Source: Phytohabitans sp036906915 (GTDB taxonomy: Bacteria > Actinomycetota > Actinomycetes > Mycobacteriales > Micromonosporaceae). From it: DNA of 40,467 nt. Below, in pieces: positions 8,213 through 15,568 of the stretch. The DNA lies in contig NZ_JBAKHX010000075.1 in NCBI RefSeq assembly GCF_036906915.1, positions 1-40,467 on the forward strand, given 5' to 3'. Under the pieces are notes generated by a model. The model had not been told where the DNA came from. It worked only from the letters and a program-made list of their open reading frames with translations, and searched no databases. The position numbers and the translations under genes are program-made. The number at the start of each line of letters is the position of its first letter. Position 1 is the first letter of the stretch.

Positions 8213-8218
8213 AACCTA
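8213..8218 (-). promoter_or_regulatory. -10 box TAGGTT of uridine kinase-like gene
   Basis: Minus-strand TAGGTT, 7 nt, ATG at 8205. Same box and spacing as the divergent MOSC gene. Leaderless message predicted. Confidence 0.5.
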
Positions 8219-8360
8219 TCGCAGCCAGCCAGCACAGATCATCAGCGCCGGCGGACATGAGGAGGATGTCCGATCACCGTGTCCAAGCGACGACCATCTG
8301 GTGCTACCGGCCGTGACCCCGGCAACGGGAAATTGCGCGGCGCGCGGTGGCCGGAGCGGT

Positions 8361-8366
8361 TAGGTT
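8361..8366 (+). promoter_or_regulatory. -10 box TAGGTT of MOSC gene
   Basis: TAGGTT, then 7 nt, then GTG at 8374. It decides the start of the MOSC gene and predicts a leaderless message. Confidence 0.5.
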
Positions 8367-8373
8367 GCTGGGC

Positions 8374-9036
8374 GTGAGCAGGATTGTGTCGGTCAACCTG
8401 GCGGTGCCGGAGCCCAACCCGGCCAAGGGCGTTGGTGTCACGGGCATTAACAAGCGGCCGGTTGATCACCTGGTCAGCGTGCGCGCACCGGGGCCCAAGA
8501 CGATCGGGCTGCACAGCGGCCTGGTCGGTGACCAGATCTTCGACATCGAGAATCACGGCGGCGACGACCAGGCGGTTTACGCGTACGCGCGGGAGGACTA
8601 CGACTGGTGGCAGGCGCGGCTGAGCCGCCGGCTGGCCAACGGGCTGTTCGGAGAAAACCTGACCACCGAGGGTGTGGATGTCAACGGCGCGGTCATCGGC
8701 GAGCGGTGGCGCATCGGTCCACGGTTGGTCCTCCAGCCGACGTTTGGCCGCATCCCGTGCGCCACGTTCCAGCACAAGATGGGTGAGCCGCGCTGGGTGA
8801 AGACTTTCACCCGGGCGAACCGCCCGGGTGCGTACCTGCGGGTGCTGGAGCCGGGTGAGGTGTGGTCCGGTGATCCGGTGACCGTGGAGGACCGTCCGGC
8901 GCACGGGGTGACGATCGCGCAGGCGTTTCGGGCGTACCTGACCGAGCCGCAGCTGCTGCCCGACCTGGTCGAGATCGACGGGCTGCCCGACGACCTGCGC
9001 GAGACCCTCGCGGAACGGCTTCCCCGGCGGCGGTAG
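8374..9036 (+). CDS. MOSC domain-containing protein (YiiM-like)
   Basis: 220 aa from GTG 8374; the frame is open to 8347. The MOSC core is complete: SGLVGDQIFDIENHGGDDQA, AVYAYAREDYDWW, LFGENLTTEGVDV and the conserved cysteine Cys129 in GRIPCATFQ. MOSC proteins bind molybdenum cofactor or handle its sulfur; YiiM-type members reduce N-hydroxylated compounds such as 6-N-hydroxylaminopurine. The molybdenum hydroxylase operon 16 kb away is the only other Mo-linked locus in the window and no direct link is shown. A GC-rich hairpin follows the stop. Confidence 0.9.
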   Translation: MSRIVSVNLAVPEPNPAKGVGVTGINKRPVDHLVSVRAPGPKTIGLHSGLVGDQIFDIENHGGDDQAVYAYAREDYDWWQARLSRRLANGLFGENLTTEGVDVNGAVIGERWRIGPRLVLQPTFGRIPCATFQHKMGEPRWVKTFTRANRPGAYLRVLEPGEVWSGDPVTVEDRPAHGVTIAQAFRAYLTEPQLLPDLVEIDGLPDDLRETLAERLPRRR

Positions 9037-9060
9037 CTCGTGGTCCGGTGGCCGACCGGT

Positions 9061-9079
9061 CGCCGCCGCGCGGGCGGCG
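9061..9079 (+). terminator. Hairpin after MOSC gene
   Basis: CGCCGC and GCGGCG form a 6-bp stem with a 7-nt loop 24 nt after the MOSC stop. No U-tract, so a weak or Rho-assisted terminator at best. Confidence 0.35.
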
Positions 9080-9219
9080 TTGCCAATACGGAGGTCTGCG
9101 GCGCGAGGCCAGACCCCCGCGGTCGAGCGCGAGTCAACGCGTCGGGAAAGACACGTAAACTCGGCTCGGCCGCGAGGGCAGCCAGTAGGGTTCTGGGTTG
9201 CGGGCGGGGCTTAGCCGGT

Positions 9220-9232
9220 GCGGGCTACCCGC
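9220..9232 (-). terminator. Small hairpin after serine hydrolase gene
   Basis: GCGGG-CTA-CCCGC lies 16 nt beyond the stop of the convergent serine hydrolase. The stem is only 5 bp; weak evidence for termination. Confidence 0.25.
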
Positions 9233-9247
9233 GACGCTGGCTCGGTG

Positions 9248-10480
9248 TCAGTCGTCGGTTGCCTGGTAGATGGTGGTCCAGAAGTCGTGCATGACCCGGA
9301 TCGAGTCGGGTGTGGACGCGCCGACTTGGGTGAGCAGGATTCCGGTGAGTTGCTTGTCCGGGTCGGCGTAGGTCGAGGTGCCGCTTCCGCCGTCCCAGCC
9401 GAACTGGCCGATGGGCGCGTAGTCGCCGCGGTAGGTGCGTACCGCCATCCCGAGGCCCCAGCCGCCGTGCTGTCCCTGGCCGTGCGAGATGTGGACGTTG
9501 TCGCGGGCAAGGGCGGTCCGCGCGGCGAGCTGCTCGGGTGTGAGGCGGTTGGTGGTCATCAGCTCGACGGCAGGCCGAGACAGGATCCGTTCACTGCCGT
9601 GCATGCCGTGGTTGAGCAGCATCCGGAAGTAGGCGTGGTAGTCGTCGACGGTGGAGACCAGCCCACCGCCGCCGCCCGGGAAGGCCGGAGGCTGGCTCCA
9701 CCGTCCACCCACGGGCTCGTCCCACACGTGGAACTCACCGGTCGTCGGATCGGGGGCGTACAGGGCCGGCAGCCGGTCGATCTTGTCGGCGGGTACGTGG
9801 AAGCCGGTGTCCTTCATGCCCAGGGGGTCGAAGAGGCGTTCGCGCAGGAACGCCTCGAACGGCTGGCCGGTGACCCTGGCCACGAGCACGCCGAGCAGAT
9901 CGCTGCTGATCTGGTACTGCCAGCGCTCGCCTGGCTGGTGCATCAGCGGGAGTGTGCCGAGGCGGCGCATCCACTCGTCCGGCTCGGGCATCGGCTCCGG
10001 CAGGTTGGGCGTGAGCCCCTGCTCGAAGATCGCGCCCATGATCGGGGTGCCCAGCACCGTCATGTCCATGCCGAGCCCGAACGTGGAGGTCAGCACGTCC
10101 CGTACGGTGATCGGCCGCCGTGCCGGCACGGTGTCGTCCAGCGGGCCGTCGATCCGCTTCAGCACCCGCCGGTCGGCCAGTTCGGGCAGCCACGGCTCCA
10201 CCGGGTCGTCGATCCGCAGCCTGCACTCGTCGAGCAGGACCATCGCCGCCGCGACCGAGACCGGCTTGGATGTCGAGGCCATCCGGAAGATCGTGTCCCG
10301 CCGCATCGGCGCGCCACCGTCATGACGCATCGTCCCGATCGCCTCGACGTGCGTCTCTCCGCCCCGGCTGATCAAGGCGACCAATCCGGGGATCTTCCCG
10401 GACTCGACATGCCGTGCCAGTACCTCACGCAGGCTGCGTAGCCCCGTTGCCGAAATGCCGCTGTTGCCTTGTCCCATCAT
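9248..10480 (-). CDS. Serine hydrolase, class C beta-lactamase family
   Basis: 410 aa. The SxxK nucleophile motif is S69-T-S-K72 in FRMASTSKPVS, Tyr189 in WQYQISSDLLG is the YxN-type base, and HGGWGLGM followed by FGWDGGSGTSTYADP is the third-motif region. No signal peptide is visible, so the protein is probably a cytoplasmic esterase or peptidase of the EstB/penicillin-binding family rather than a resistance enzyme. Two ATGs occur side by side (10480 and 10477); the ribosome binding site AGGAGA at 10484-10489 is better spaced for the second. A remnant reading frame beginning at 10623 ends overlapping this start (see that entry), so translation could be coupled to it. Confidence 0.9.
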   Translation of the reverse strand: MMGQGNSGISATGLRSLREVLARHVESGKIPGLVALISRGGETHVEAIGTMRHDGGAPMRRDTIFRMASTSKPVSVAAAMVLLDECRLRIDDPVEPWLPELADRRVLKRIDGPLDDTVPARRPITVRDVLTSTFGLGMDMTVLGTPIMGAIFEQGLTPNLPEPMPEPDEWMRRLGTLPLMHQPGERWQYQISSDLLGVLVARVTGQPFEAFLRERLFDPLGMKDTGFHVPADKIDRLPALYAPDPTTGEFHVWDEPVGGRWSQPPAFPGGGGGLVSTVDDYHAYFRMLLNHGMHGSERILSRPAVELMTTNRLTPEQLAARTALARDNVHISHGQGQHGGWGLGMAVRTYRGDYAPIGQFGWDGGSGTSTYADPDKQLTGILLTQVGASTPDSIRVMHDFWTTIYQATDD

Positions 10481-10623
10481 GAATCTCCTGACATACAGTG
10501 TTCGATCTTGCGAGACCCGCCCCGGCGGCGATCATGGGCTTCGATGAGCGACGCACGGGGGTCGGCGGGAGCTCGGCGTGTCCCAGTTCGGAGCCCTGAG
10601 GCCGTAATCGCTGAACCGTTCAT
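10477..10623 (-). pseudogene. N-terminal stub of a DrrA-type ABC ATPase gene
   Basis: 48 codons from an ATG at 10623. Only the first dozen residues (MNGSAITASGLR) look like a family, matching the start of daunorubicin-resistance-type ABC ATPases, which then normally continue KSFG...VLDG. From there the frame has random composition and ends in a TGA overlapping the serine hydrolase ATG. The stub keeps a complete-looking promoter with GTGTCAG repeats, so a deletion appears to have removed the ABC gene and joined its promoter and start to the hydrolase leader. The family match rests on very few residues. Confidence 0.4.
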
Positions 10624-10630
10624 GGCACCC

Positions 10631-10687
10631 ACCGTCGCCAACCGCTCTGACACCAGGCCGTCACCGTCCTGACACCGCCGCTGACAC
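10631..10687 (-). promoter_or_regulatory. SARP-type promoter: GTGTCAG heptamer array 1
   Basis: Read on the minus strand: GTGTCAG (10681-10687), GTGTCAG (10669-10675), GTGACGG (10658-10664), GTGTCAG (10647-10653), with repeat-to-repeat distances 12, 11 and 11 bp. Ten bp after the last repeat comes GACGGT (10631-10636), and 7 nt later the ATG at 10623. Direct heptamers at helical spacing just upstream of the -10 are the signature of SARP/OmpR-fold activators. No regulator gene of this type lies in the window. Confidence 0.6.
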
Positions 10688-10894
10688 GCGGGCGGGAAGG
10701 AGCCAGCCGGGCCTGAACCCGTGGGCCGCGTAGTTCAGACAGTCGATGAAAGTGGTGCTCGGCCCGGGCACGACGACCAGCTCGACAACCTTGCGACGGG
10801 CGCCACGCCCGGCGGCGTTGTTCGCGTTCCACCTGCCGCATCATGGCGACCGCTCGCTGTTGGCCATGCCATATCTGCAGCATTTTCGACTCGA

Positions 10895-10900
10895 TAGGGT
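10895..10900 (+). promoter_or_regulatory. -10 box TAGGGT of GNAT pseudogene
   Basis: TAGGGT, 8 nt, GTG at 10909. The promoter is intact although the gene is broken. Confidence 0.4.
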
Positions 10901-10908
10901 TGTGGGTC

Positions 10909-11245
10909 GTGACGGATGTACGACTGGAGCCGATGACCGAGGATCAGTACAAGCCGTGGCGGGTCGAGGCCGAGGCGCATTACGCGCAGAGCGTCGCCGC
11001 GTCGGGCCGGTCGGCGCAGGACGCGGCTCGCAACGCCGCTGACACCTACGCGCAGCTGCTTCCCGACGAGTCCGCCACCCCTGACCACCATTTCTGGTAC
11101 GCCTACGACGGCGACCGCCGGGTTGGTTTCCTCTGGGTCAAAGTCACCCACGACATTGCGTTCGTCTACAACGTCGCCGTCGAACCCGACGTACGAGCAG
11201 TTGGGTTTCACCGAGACCGGCCGCAACATGGCCAAAGACCTGTGA
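10909..11245 (+). pseudogene. GNAT acetyltransferase with central deletion
   Basis: From GTG 10909 the reading frame encodes a normal GNAT N-terminal half: VTDVRLEPMTEDQY, a long helical segment, HHFWYAYDGDRRVGFLWVKV and IAFVYNVAVEPD. Directly after VAVEPD the frame changes, and the last residues of a GNAT protein appear in the next frame (YEQLGFTETGRNMAKDL, stop at 11243). The missing piece of about 40 codons would contain the R-G-x-G-x-G acetyl-CoA loop, so no active enzyme can be made. Read through in the original frame, the ORF would run to 11409 with low-complexity residues, which I do not believe is functional. Confidence 0.75.
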
Positions 11246-11328
11246 CCGCGACCCGCCCGGCTTCTGGACCTCCTACGACCCGCCGACGGTGCTTGAGCAC
11301 CACTTCGGGTGGTTGCGTATGTGGCCGT

Positions 11329-12132
11329 TCAGCCGCGTTCGATGGCGTTCTGAAGCAGGCGACGGTGTTGCAGCATCCAGTCGGCCGCGCGGACCTGCCA
11401 GGCCATTAGCCAGATGTGCTTGGCATCGGTTGTCTGGGGTGTGATGCCTTGGACGCGGGCGTAGCCGGCGGTGTCTCGGATCGCGAACTCGATCATGCGG
11501 GTCACCAGGCCCGCCCGCTCACGTGCGGGTAGCCCGTAGCCGTCGAGGAACGCTTTCAACCATCCGGCCCGCACGTCGGCGTCGGGGAGCCCGACCAGGT
11601 CGGCGACGTCGTCGCCATGGAGTTGTGCGCAGTACCAGCCGGTCGCGGCGATCTCGTTGAGCCGATCGGTAGGGCCGGCGTATTCCCAGCCAATGAAGGC
11701 GACCGGGCGGCCGTTGCGGTTGATGATGTTCCATGGCGCGATGTTGCAGTGACTGACGATGGTGTGCGGGCCGTGTTGGTGCAGTGTCCAGGGCATCCAG
11801 CGGGCGTCTGCTGGGGCGACGAACGACGATGTCGCGTCGTGCAGGTGGCGCATGAGCTGGCCGACCTCGAACAACGCCGGCTCCGGCGCGTCCCAGGGTT
11901 GCGGGTGAACGACCTCGCCGTCGATCCAGGTCAGGATCTCCCGGCCCGTATCGTCGAACCCGTCGCCGACGACACGGGGACAGGCATCGAACCCGACGTC
12001 CTCCAGGTGCCGCAGCAGCGCATGCGTAGTTGCCGTCCACGGCCATGCCCGTCGCAGCGCGTGGGAGCCGACTCGTTGCACCGGGGCGGGACGGCTCAGG
12101 TCGGGTCCTGACACGGCGTCGACGTCACTCAT
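11329..12132 (-). CDS. APH-fold phosphotransferase-like protein lacking catalytic aspartates
   Basis: 267 aa from ATG 12132 (the frame is open to 12150). The fold of aminoglycoside phosphotransferases is clear: TWIDGEVVHPQPW, FEVGQLMRHLHDA, and the catalytic segment VSHCNIAPWNIINRNGRPV followed by AFIGWEYAGP. In active family members the first segment reads HGDxxxxN and the second has Asp before W-E. Here the catalytic Asp is Asn130 (H128-C-N130) and the metal-binding Asp is Gly148. The C-terminal helices are complete. Thus the protein is probably catalytically dead, either a binding protein or a decaying gene. Known APH targets range from aminoglycosides to homoserine; no substrate can be named. 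Confidence 0.8.
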   Translation of the reverse strand: MSDVDAVSGPDLSRPAPVQRVGSHALRRAWPWTATTHALLRHLEDVGFDACPRVVGDGFDDTGREILTWIDGEVVHPQPWDAPEPALFEVGQLMRHLHDATSSFVAPADARWMPWTLHQHGPHTIVSHCNIAPWNIINRNGRPVAFIGWEYAGPTDRLNEIAATGWYCAQLHGDDVADLVGLPDADVRAGWLKAFLDGYGLPARERAGLVTRMIEFAIRDTAGYARVQGITPQTTDAKHIWLMAWQVRAADWMLQHRRLLQNAIERG

Positions 12133-12450
12133 CGAGCGACTGTGGACCACAGCCCTCTACCCGTCCACTCGTTTTCTGGTCCCTGGGAGGCCGCCCGTCC
12201 GGGTCTTCAAACGTTTCCCGGGCCACGTTCGCCCCTCGCCGTCGGTATCGAGTATGCCCGGCCACTGGGTTGACGGTGACGCCGCGCGAATCCCAGGGCC
12301 TTGGCACGGTGCGGCCGGGTCAAGCCATCGCGGTATCAGCTGACTTCCGGTGTTGCGGAGGGCTCCATAGTGCACGTCGTCGCGCGCGGGCTAGATGAAG
12401 CCGGCGCCGCTGCACGCTGCTGCCATCGCGTTGATGCGGGCTGAGCGTGC
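12133..12450. other. Gene-free interval
   Basis: No convincing gene, hairpin or repeat. A short minus-strand stretch near 12270-12306 translates as WDSRGVTVNPVAG, faintly like a short-chain dehydrogenase, but has no context. The heptamer array begins at 12451. Confidence 0.4.
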
Positions 12451-12495
12451 GTGTCAGCGCGCTGTCAGGGCGGTGTCAGTAGCGGCAGCCATGGT
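12451..12495 (+). promoter_or_regulatory. SARP-type promoter: GTGTCAG heptamer array 2
   Basis: GTGTCAG (12451-12457), CTGTCAG (12462-12468), GTGTCAG (12473-12479), exactly 11 bp apart. Ten bp after the last repeat comes CATGGT (12490-12495) as -10. The repeat sequence and the 10-bp distance match array 1 on the other strand 1.8 kb away. It points at the DUF4097-like stub at 12547. Confidence 0.65.
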
Positions 12496-12546
12496 CAGGT
12501 GCACGGCCGAAATACGAGCCGCCGAGTACCAGGTGACGACCTCCCG

Positions 12547-12756
12547 ATGGAGAGCATGATGCAGCAGTTCGATACCTCCGCCCCGATCTCCGCCGTCCCG
12601 GCGAGGCGAGCTGTGATGAGCAAGCGAAGGGCCGGCGCGGTGGGGCAGACAGTCACCGGCGCGGGCCGCCTGCCGCGGCGACGCCGGCAGGCCGGTCGAA
12701 GTAGACGCTGCTCCGGTTCACCCGTTCCGTCGATGCTGACAAGGCTCGAGCGGTGA
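12547..12756 (+). pseudogene. N-terminal stub of a DUF4097-like gene
   Basis: The ORF begins MESMMQQFDTSAPISAV, which matches the start of actinobacterial DUF4097 beta-strand repeat proteins (usual start M-Q-x-F-D-T-P-x-P-I-S). After about 17 residues the sequence becomes Arg-rich without the expected L-D-I-P-A-G-x-I-x-F-I pattern, so only the head remains. DUF4097 genes often precede a DrrA-type ABC ATPase, and the second heptamer array in this window lies in front of an apparent DrrA stub, so both may derive from related operons. The call depends on a short match. Confidence 0.45.
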
Positions 12757-12869
12757 GCCGAAGCGCATGCGGCTCGTTTGCTAGGTTCGTTCTGTTTGGT
12801 GGGGGTGTCGGGCTTGCCTCCACTATTGTGGTGCCGCTGGTTGCCACGCTTACCCGGCCTGGCCGCATT
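12753..12869 (+). pseudogene. N-terminal stub of a GtrA-like membrane protein
   Basis: GTG 12753 opens a frame with VSRSACGSFARFVLFGGGVG, then LASTIVVPLVATL, the first transmembrane helix typical of GtrA-family proteins (F-x-R-F-x-x-V-G-G-x). After about 35 residues the match stops and the frame runs, without stop, into the next membrane protein gene, which has its own ribosome binding site. I read this as a truncated head rather than a 216-residue fusion. Confidence 0.45.
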
Positions 12870-12917
12870 AGCCCGCCGCCGGCGAGCCCCAAGAGCAGCG
12901 ACCGAGAGGAGTCAGCG

Positions 12918-13403
12918 ATGAACCGAAGTGTGGCGTTGGCCCTGGCGGTAGTCGGCGCGGTGGGCGCTGTCGCGGCGATCTTCCTGCTGCCTTGGGCACA
13001 TTACGGCCAGTTCGAGGTTGCCTTGCTGCGCTTTCCACTCTGGGGCCTGTATGTCGCCGCCGCTGCGGCACTGAACATGGCCGCGGCACTCAATGCAACA
13101 GTCGGTCACATGTTGCTGAACAGCGGCGCCCGGAGGTGGCTGCGGATCTCCGGAGTCGGGCTTGGCGCCGTCGCTGCCGGTGCCGCAGTCCTGGTCATGA
13201 CGTACTACCAGGACGGAACCACGCTTATCGGCCCGGCAGTACCGCTGGTCTTTCCGACGCTCGGACTCGGTGGCCCGGTGGCGCTGATTGCGGCGCTCTG
13301 CAGCACGGCCGCCACCATCGCCGCGCCGCGGCGGAGCACACGCGCCCCTGCGGTCGCCCCCGGGCGGGCTCGACGCACGGTGCATGAGGCGCTCGAACAG
13401 TAG
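12918..13403 (+). CDS. Small four-helix membrane protein, unknown function
   Basis: 161 aa. Start at ATG 12918 is chosen because GAGAGGAG lies 8 to 15 nt upstream; the frame is open from 12753, but that part looks like a separate remnant. Four hydrophobic segments are visible: residues about 4 to 25 (VALALAVVGAVGAVAAIFLL), 47 to 66, 80 to 103 and 121 to 142, ending in a basic cytoplasmic tail. I do not recognise a family. It converges on the flavoprotein gene downstream with only 18 bp between stops. Confidence 0.65.
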   Translation: MNRSVALALAVVGAVGAVAAIFLLPWAHYGQFEVALLRFPLWGLYVAAAAALNMAAALNATVGHMLLNSGARRWLRISGVGLGAVAAGAAVLVMTYYQDGTTLIGPAVPLVFPTLGLGGPVALIAALCSTAATIAAPRRSTRAPAVAPGRARRTVHEALEQ

Positions 13404-13421
13404 ATGCCCGCCGACGAGTAC

Positions 13422-14852
13422 TCATCCGCAGCAACCGCCGGCCTGCTCTCCTGACTCCGGTGTGGCGACGGGCAGCAATGTCAACGGGGCCGACAGCAAG
13501 CCACCGCTGATACCGGTCGCCAGGCCACGACCCGCCGGCACGGCTGTTTCGGATGCGGTGGTGCCGCAGCATCCGCCGTCGCTGGCGCCATCGATCCGGT
13601 CGATGTCCGGTGAGACGTTGCTGCTGCACACCCCGGTTTCGGGTAGATCGAGCTGTACGTCGCGGGCCGCGGCCCAGTCGCCGGCGAGCGCGGCGACGAC
13701 CGAGCGGGCCTGTTCGTAACCGGTGGCCATCAGGAACGTCGGTGCCCGGCCGTAGCTCTTCATGCCGATGGCGTAGAAGCCCGGCTCCGGGTGGGCCAGC
13801 TCGTCCACGCCGTGCGGGGGCACGGTGCCGCAGGAGTGCTGGTTGGGGTCGATCAGAGGCGCCAGCGCACGAGTCGAGCCGAGAATCGGGTCGAGGTCCA
13901 GGCGCAGTTCGGTGGTGAGGCTGTGGTCGGGACGGAACCCGGTCGCGGACACGATCCGGTCCGCGGCGATCGTGCGGGTGCCGTCGGTCACCTCGACCCG
14001 GCCGTCCGATGTGGACGTGATGCCGTGTACGGAGAATCCGGTGACGAGTTCGATGGTGCCGGCTTCGACGTGTTGGCGCAGCCGGGTGCCGATGGCGCCG
14101 CGGGCCGGCAGCGCGTCGGCGTTCTCGCCGCCGTAGGTGCGGGCCGGGCTGGCCGACCGGATCGCCCACACCACCGAGGTCCCCGGCGCCTGGTCGGCGA
14201 GTTCGGCCAGGAATAGCAGCGTGTTAGCGGCCGAGTGGCCGGCGCCGACCACGAGTGTGCGCTTGCCGGCGAACCGGTCGCGATCACGGTCGAGGACGTC
14301 GGGCAGGGCGTGCTCGATGAACGTAGCAGCGGCTGCTTCGCCGTGTGCGGGGATGCCGGACGCGCCGAGCACGTTCGGTGCGGTCCAGGTGCCGGACGCG
14401 TCGAGCACGGCGCGGGCGTGCAGGTCTTCGCCGTCGGCGAGGCGGACCAGGAACGGTGTCTGTTCGCGCCCGGCGGTGCGGACCCGGTCCACACCGAGCC
14501 GGGTCACCGCCACCACTTGGGCGCTGTAGCGGATGTGCGGCTTGAAGGCAGGCAGGTCGGCGAGCGGCTGCAGGTAGTCGGCGGCCAGTTGGCCGCCGGT
14601 GGGCAGTACGTCCAGGTCGGGCTCGACCCAGCCGGCGTCGGCGAGCAGGCGACGCGCGGCGTGGTCGATGTTGTACCGCCAGGGTGAGAACAGTCGTACG
14701 TGTCCCCACTGCCGCACCGCCGCAGCCGGGCCGTCGCCGGCTTCCAGGACGGTGAACGGAAGGCCGCGCTCGGCCAGGTGGGCGGCGGCGGCCAGCCCGA
14801 CTGGGCCGGCGCCGATGACGACGACCGGCAGGTCGTCCAGACGGTTGCTCAT
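13422..14852 (-). CDS. FAD/NAD(P)-dependent monooxygenase with Cys-Cys-Gly tail (ArsO-like)
   Basis: 476 aa. FAD Rossmann motif GAGPVG at residues 14 to 19, a second dinucleotide site in VVGAGHSAANT near 200, SATGFRPD near 310, typical of flavin monooxygenases and of ArsO-type proteins found in arsenic operons. The C-terminal 55 residues are unusual: Cys428-Cys429 in GGCCG, a Gly/Pro/Leu-rich linker, and a terminal GGCCG (Cys474-Cys475). The same motif occurs four times in the small protein at the head of this operon, so both probably handle the same thiophilic ligand, likely As(III) given the divergent ArsR. Start ATG overlaps the stop of the collapsed M28 gene. The chemical reaction is not established from sequence. 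Confidence 0.88.
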   Translation of the reverse strand: MSNRLDDLPVVVIGAGPVGLAAAAHLAERGLPFTVLEAGDGPAAAVRQWGHVRLFSPWRYNIDHAARRLLADAGWVEPDLDVLPTGGQLAADYLQPLADLPAFKPHIRYSAQVVAVTRLGVDRVRTAGREQTPFLVRLADGEDLHARAVLDASGTWTAPNVLGASGIPAHGEAAAATFIEHALPDVLDRDRDRFAGKRTLVVGAGHSAANTLLFLAELADQAPGTSVVWAIRSASPARTYGGENADALPARGAIGTRLRQHVEAGTIELVTGFSVHGITSTSDGRVEVTDGTRTIAADRIVSATGFRPDHSLTTELRLDLDPILGSTRALAPLIDPNQHSCGTVPPHGVDELAHPEPGFYAIGMKSYGRAPTFLMATGYEQARSVVAALAGDWAAARDVQLDLPETGVCSSNVSPDIDRIDGASDGGCCGTTASETAVPAGRGLATGISGGLLSAPLTLLPVATPESGEQAGGCCG

Positions 14853-15171
14853 GACAAGGTCTCCAAGGCGTTGACGGTGAACAAGGTGGTGGCCACGACG
14901 AGGCGAGCAAGTGCGGCCATGGTGGCCGCCTGTACGCGGTCTGGGGTGTCAGCGGGGCTGTGGTAGCCGGCCATGCCGGCGCCGATGCCTACCGCCGCGA
15001 GGCCGGCGGCGGCGTAGCGGCGGCGCCGCCCGGCGACCCGACCCGCCGCCCCGCGAACGGCGCGCTGGACAACGCCGCCACCGTCGGGGACAACCGCCGC
15101 TCGGACACCGCGTCCAGCAGCCGACCCAAGCCCTCGACCGGGACCGGCGTCGCGAGTTCGCGGGTGGTCAT
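14849..15171 (-). pseudogene. M28 family peptidase gene with large internal deletion
   Basis: From ATG 15171 (overlapping the upstream stop) the product begins MTTRELATPVPVEGLGRLLD and continues VAALSSAPFAGRRVGSPGGA, the N-terminal region of secreted-type M28 aminopeptidases. The frame then stops near 14995. A second frame immediately downstream encodes GIGAGMAGYHSPADTPDRV and ALARLVVAT, the M28 C-terminus with the last zinc-ligand histidine (G-Y-H-S-P-A-D-T), and stops overlapping the flavoprotein start. About 190 residues in between, with the other zinc ligands, are gone and the junction is out of frame. The gene was clearly part of this operon. Confidence 0.7.
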
Positions 15172-15422
15172 CCGCAGCAGCCCGCGCCGGAGGCGACCGC
15201 CTCCGCCTTGGCCACCGTGCCGCAGCAGCCACCCGACGCCTGTGCCTCGGCCTGGGTGCCGCAACACGGGGAAGCCTCCGCGCTGACCGGGTCGGGCAGG
15301 GTGATCGTGGTGGTCTGGGGTGGGTTGCCGCAACAGCCGCCTGAGCCGGTCAGGGCCAGGGCCGCGGCCGGGTCGCCGACGAAGGCGCCCGGCGTGCGGC
15401 CCGGGGTCTGGGTGTCGTTCAT
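15168..15422 (-). CDS. Small Cys-Cys-Gly repeat protein of the ars-type operon
   Basis: 84 aa, acidic/neutral and low complexity, with eight cysteines in four C-C-G motifs: GGCCGNP (30-31), SPCCGTQ (53-54), GGCCGTV (66-67) and a C-terminal GAGCCG (82-83). Spacers are rich in Ala, Glu, Thr and Pro and look flexible. ATG 15422 is preceded by AAGGAG at 7 nt; the ATG at 15437 is too close to the same site. It is the first gene of an operon divergent from arsR. Paired vicinal thiols suggest As(III) or other soft-metal binding, as a chelator or carrier feeding the flavoprotein, whose tail has the same motif; this is inference. A precursor peptide role is a less likely alternative. Confidence 0.75.
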   Translation of the reverse strand: MNDTQTPGRTPGAFVGDPAAALALTGSGGCCGNPPQTTTITLPDPVSAEASPCCGTQAEAQASGGCCGTVAKAEAVASGAGCCG

Positions 15423-15568
15423 CTCATGCTCCTTCAACAGGTGGCCTGCTCGGTCGTCGATCGGGATGGGACAAGGTTCGGTTTAATGGGGCACTGTCCA
15501 GGACGCTGTCTTGACGTTCTTCTAATCAGAGAGTTGCACGCTGTTTCGAGATCTGTCAACCTAGAGGC

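Noticed and set aside
9218..10441. 407-codon plus frame opposite the serine hydrolase
   Set aside because: Antisense shadow; the minus strand has SxxK, Tyr and ribosome binding site.
11246..11330. Plus-strand stretch FWTSYDPPTVLEHHFGWLRM
   Set aside because: Looks coding but has no start, family or continuation; may be part of the same debris as the GNAT gene.
12200..12306. Minus-strand WDSRGVTVNPVAG resembling a short-chain dehydrogenase
   Set aside because: Too short, no Rossmann start, no catalytic YxxxK and no flanking match.
12753..13403. Single 216-codon membrane protein from GTG 12753
   Set aside because: GAGAGGAG before ATG 12918 and a GtrA-like head that ends before it favour two units.
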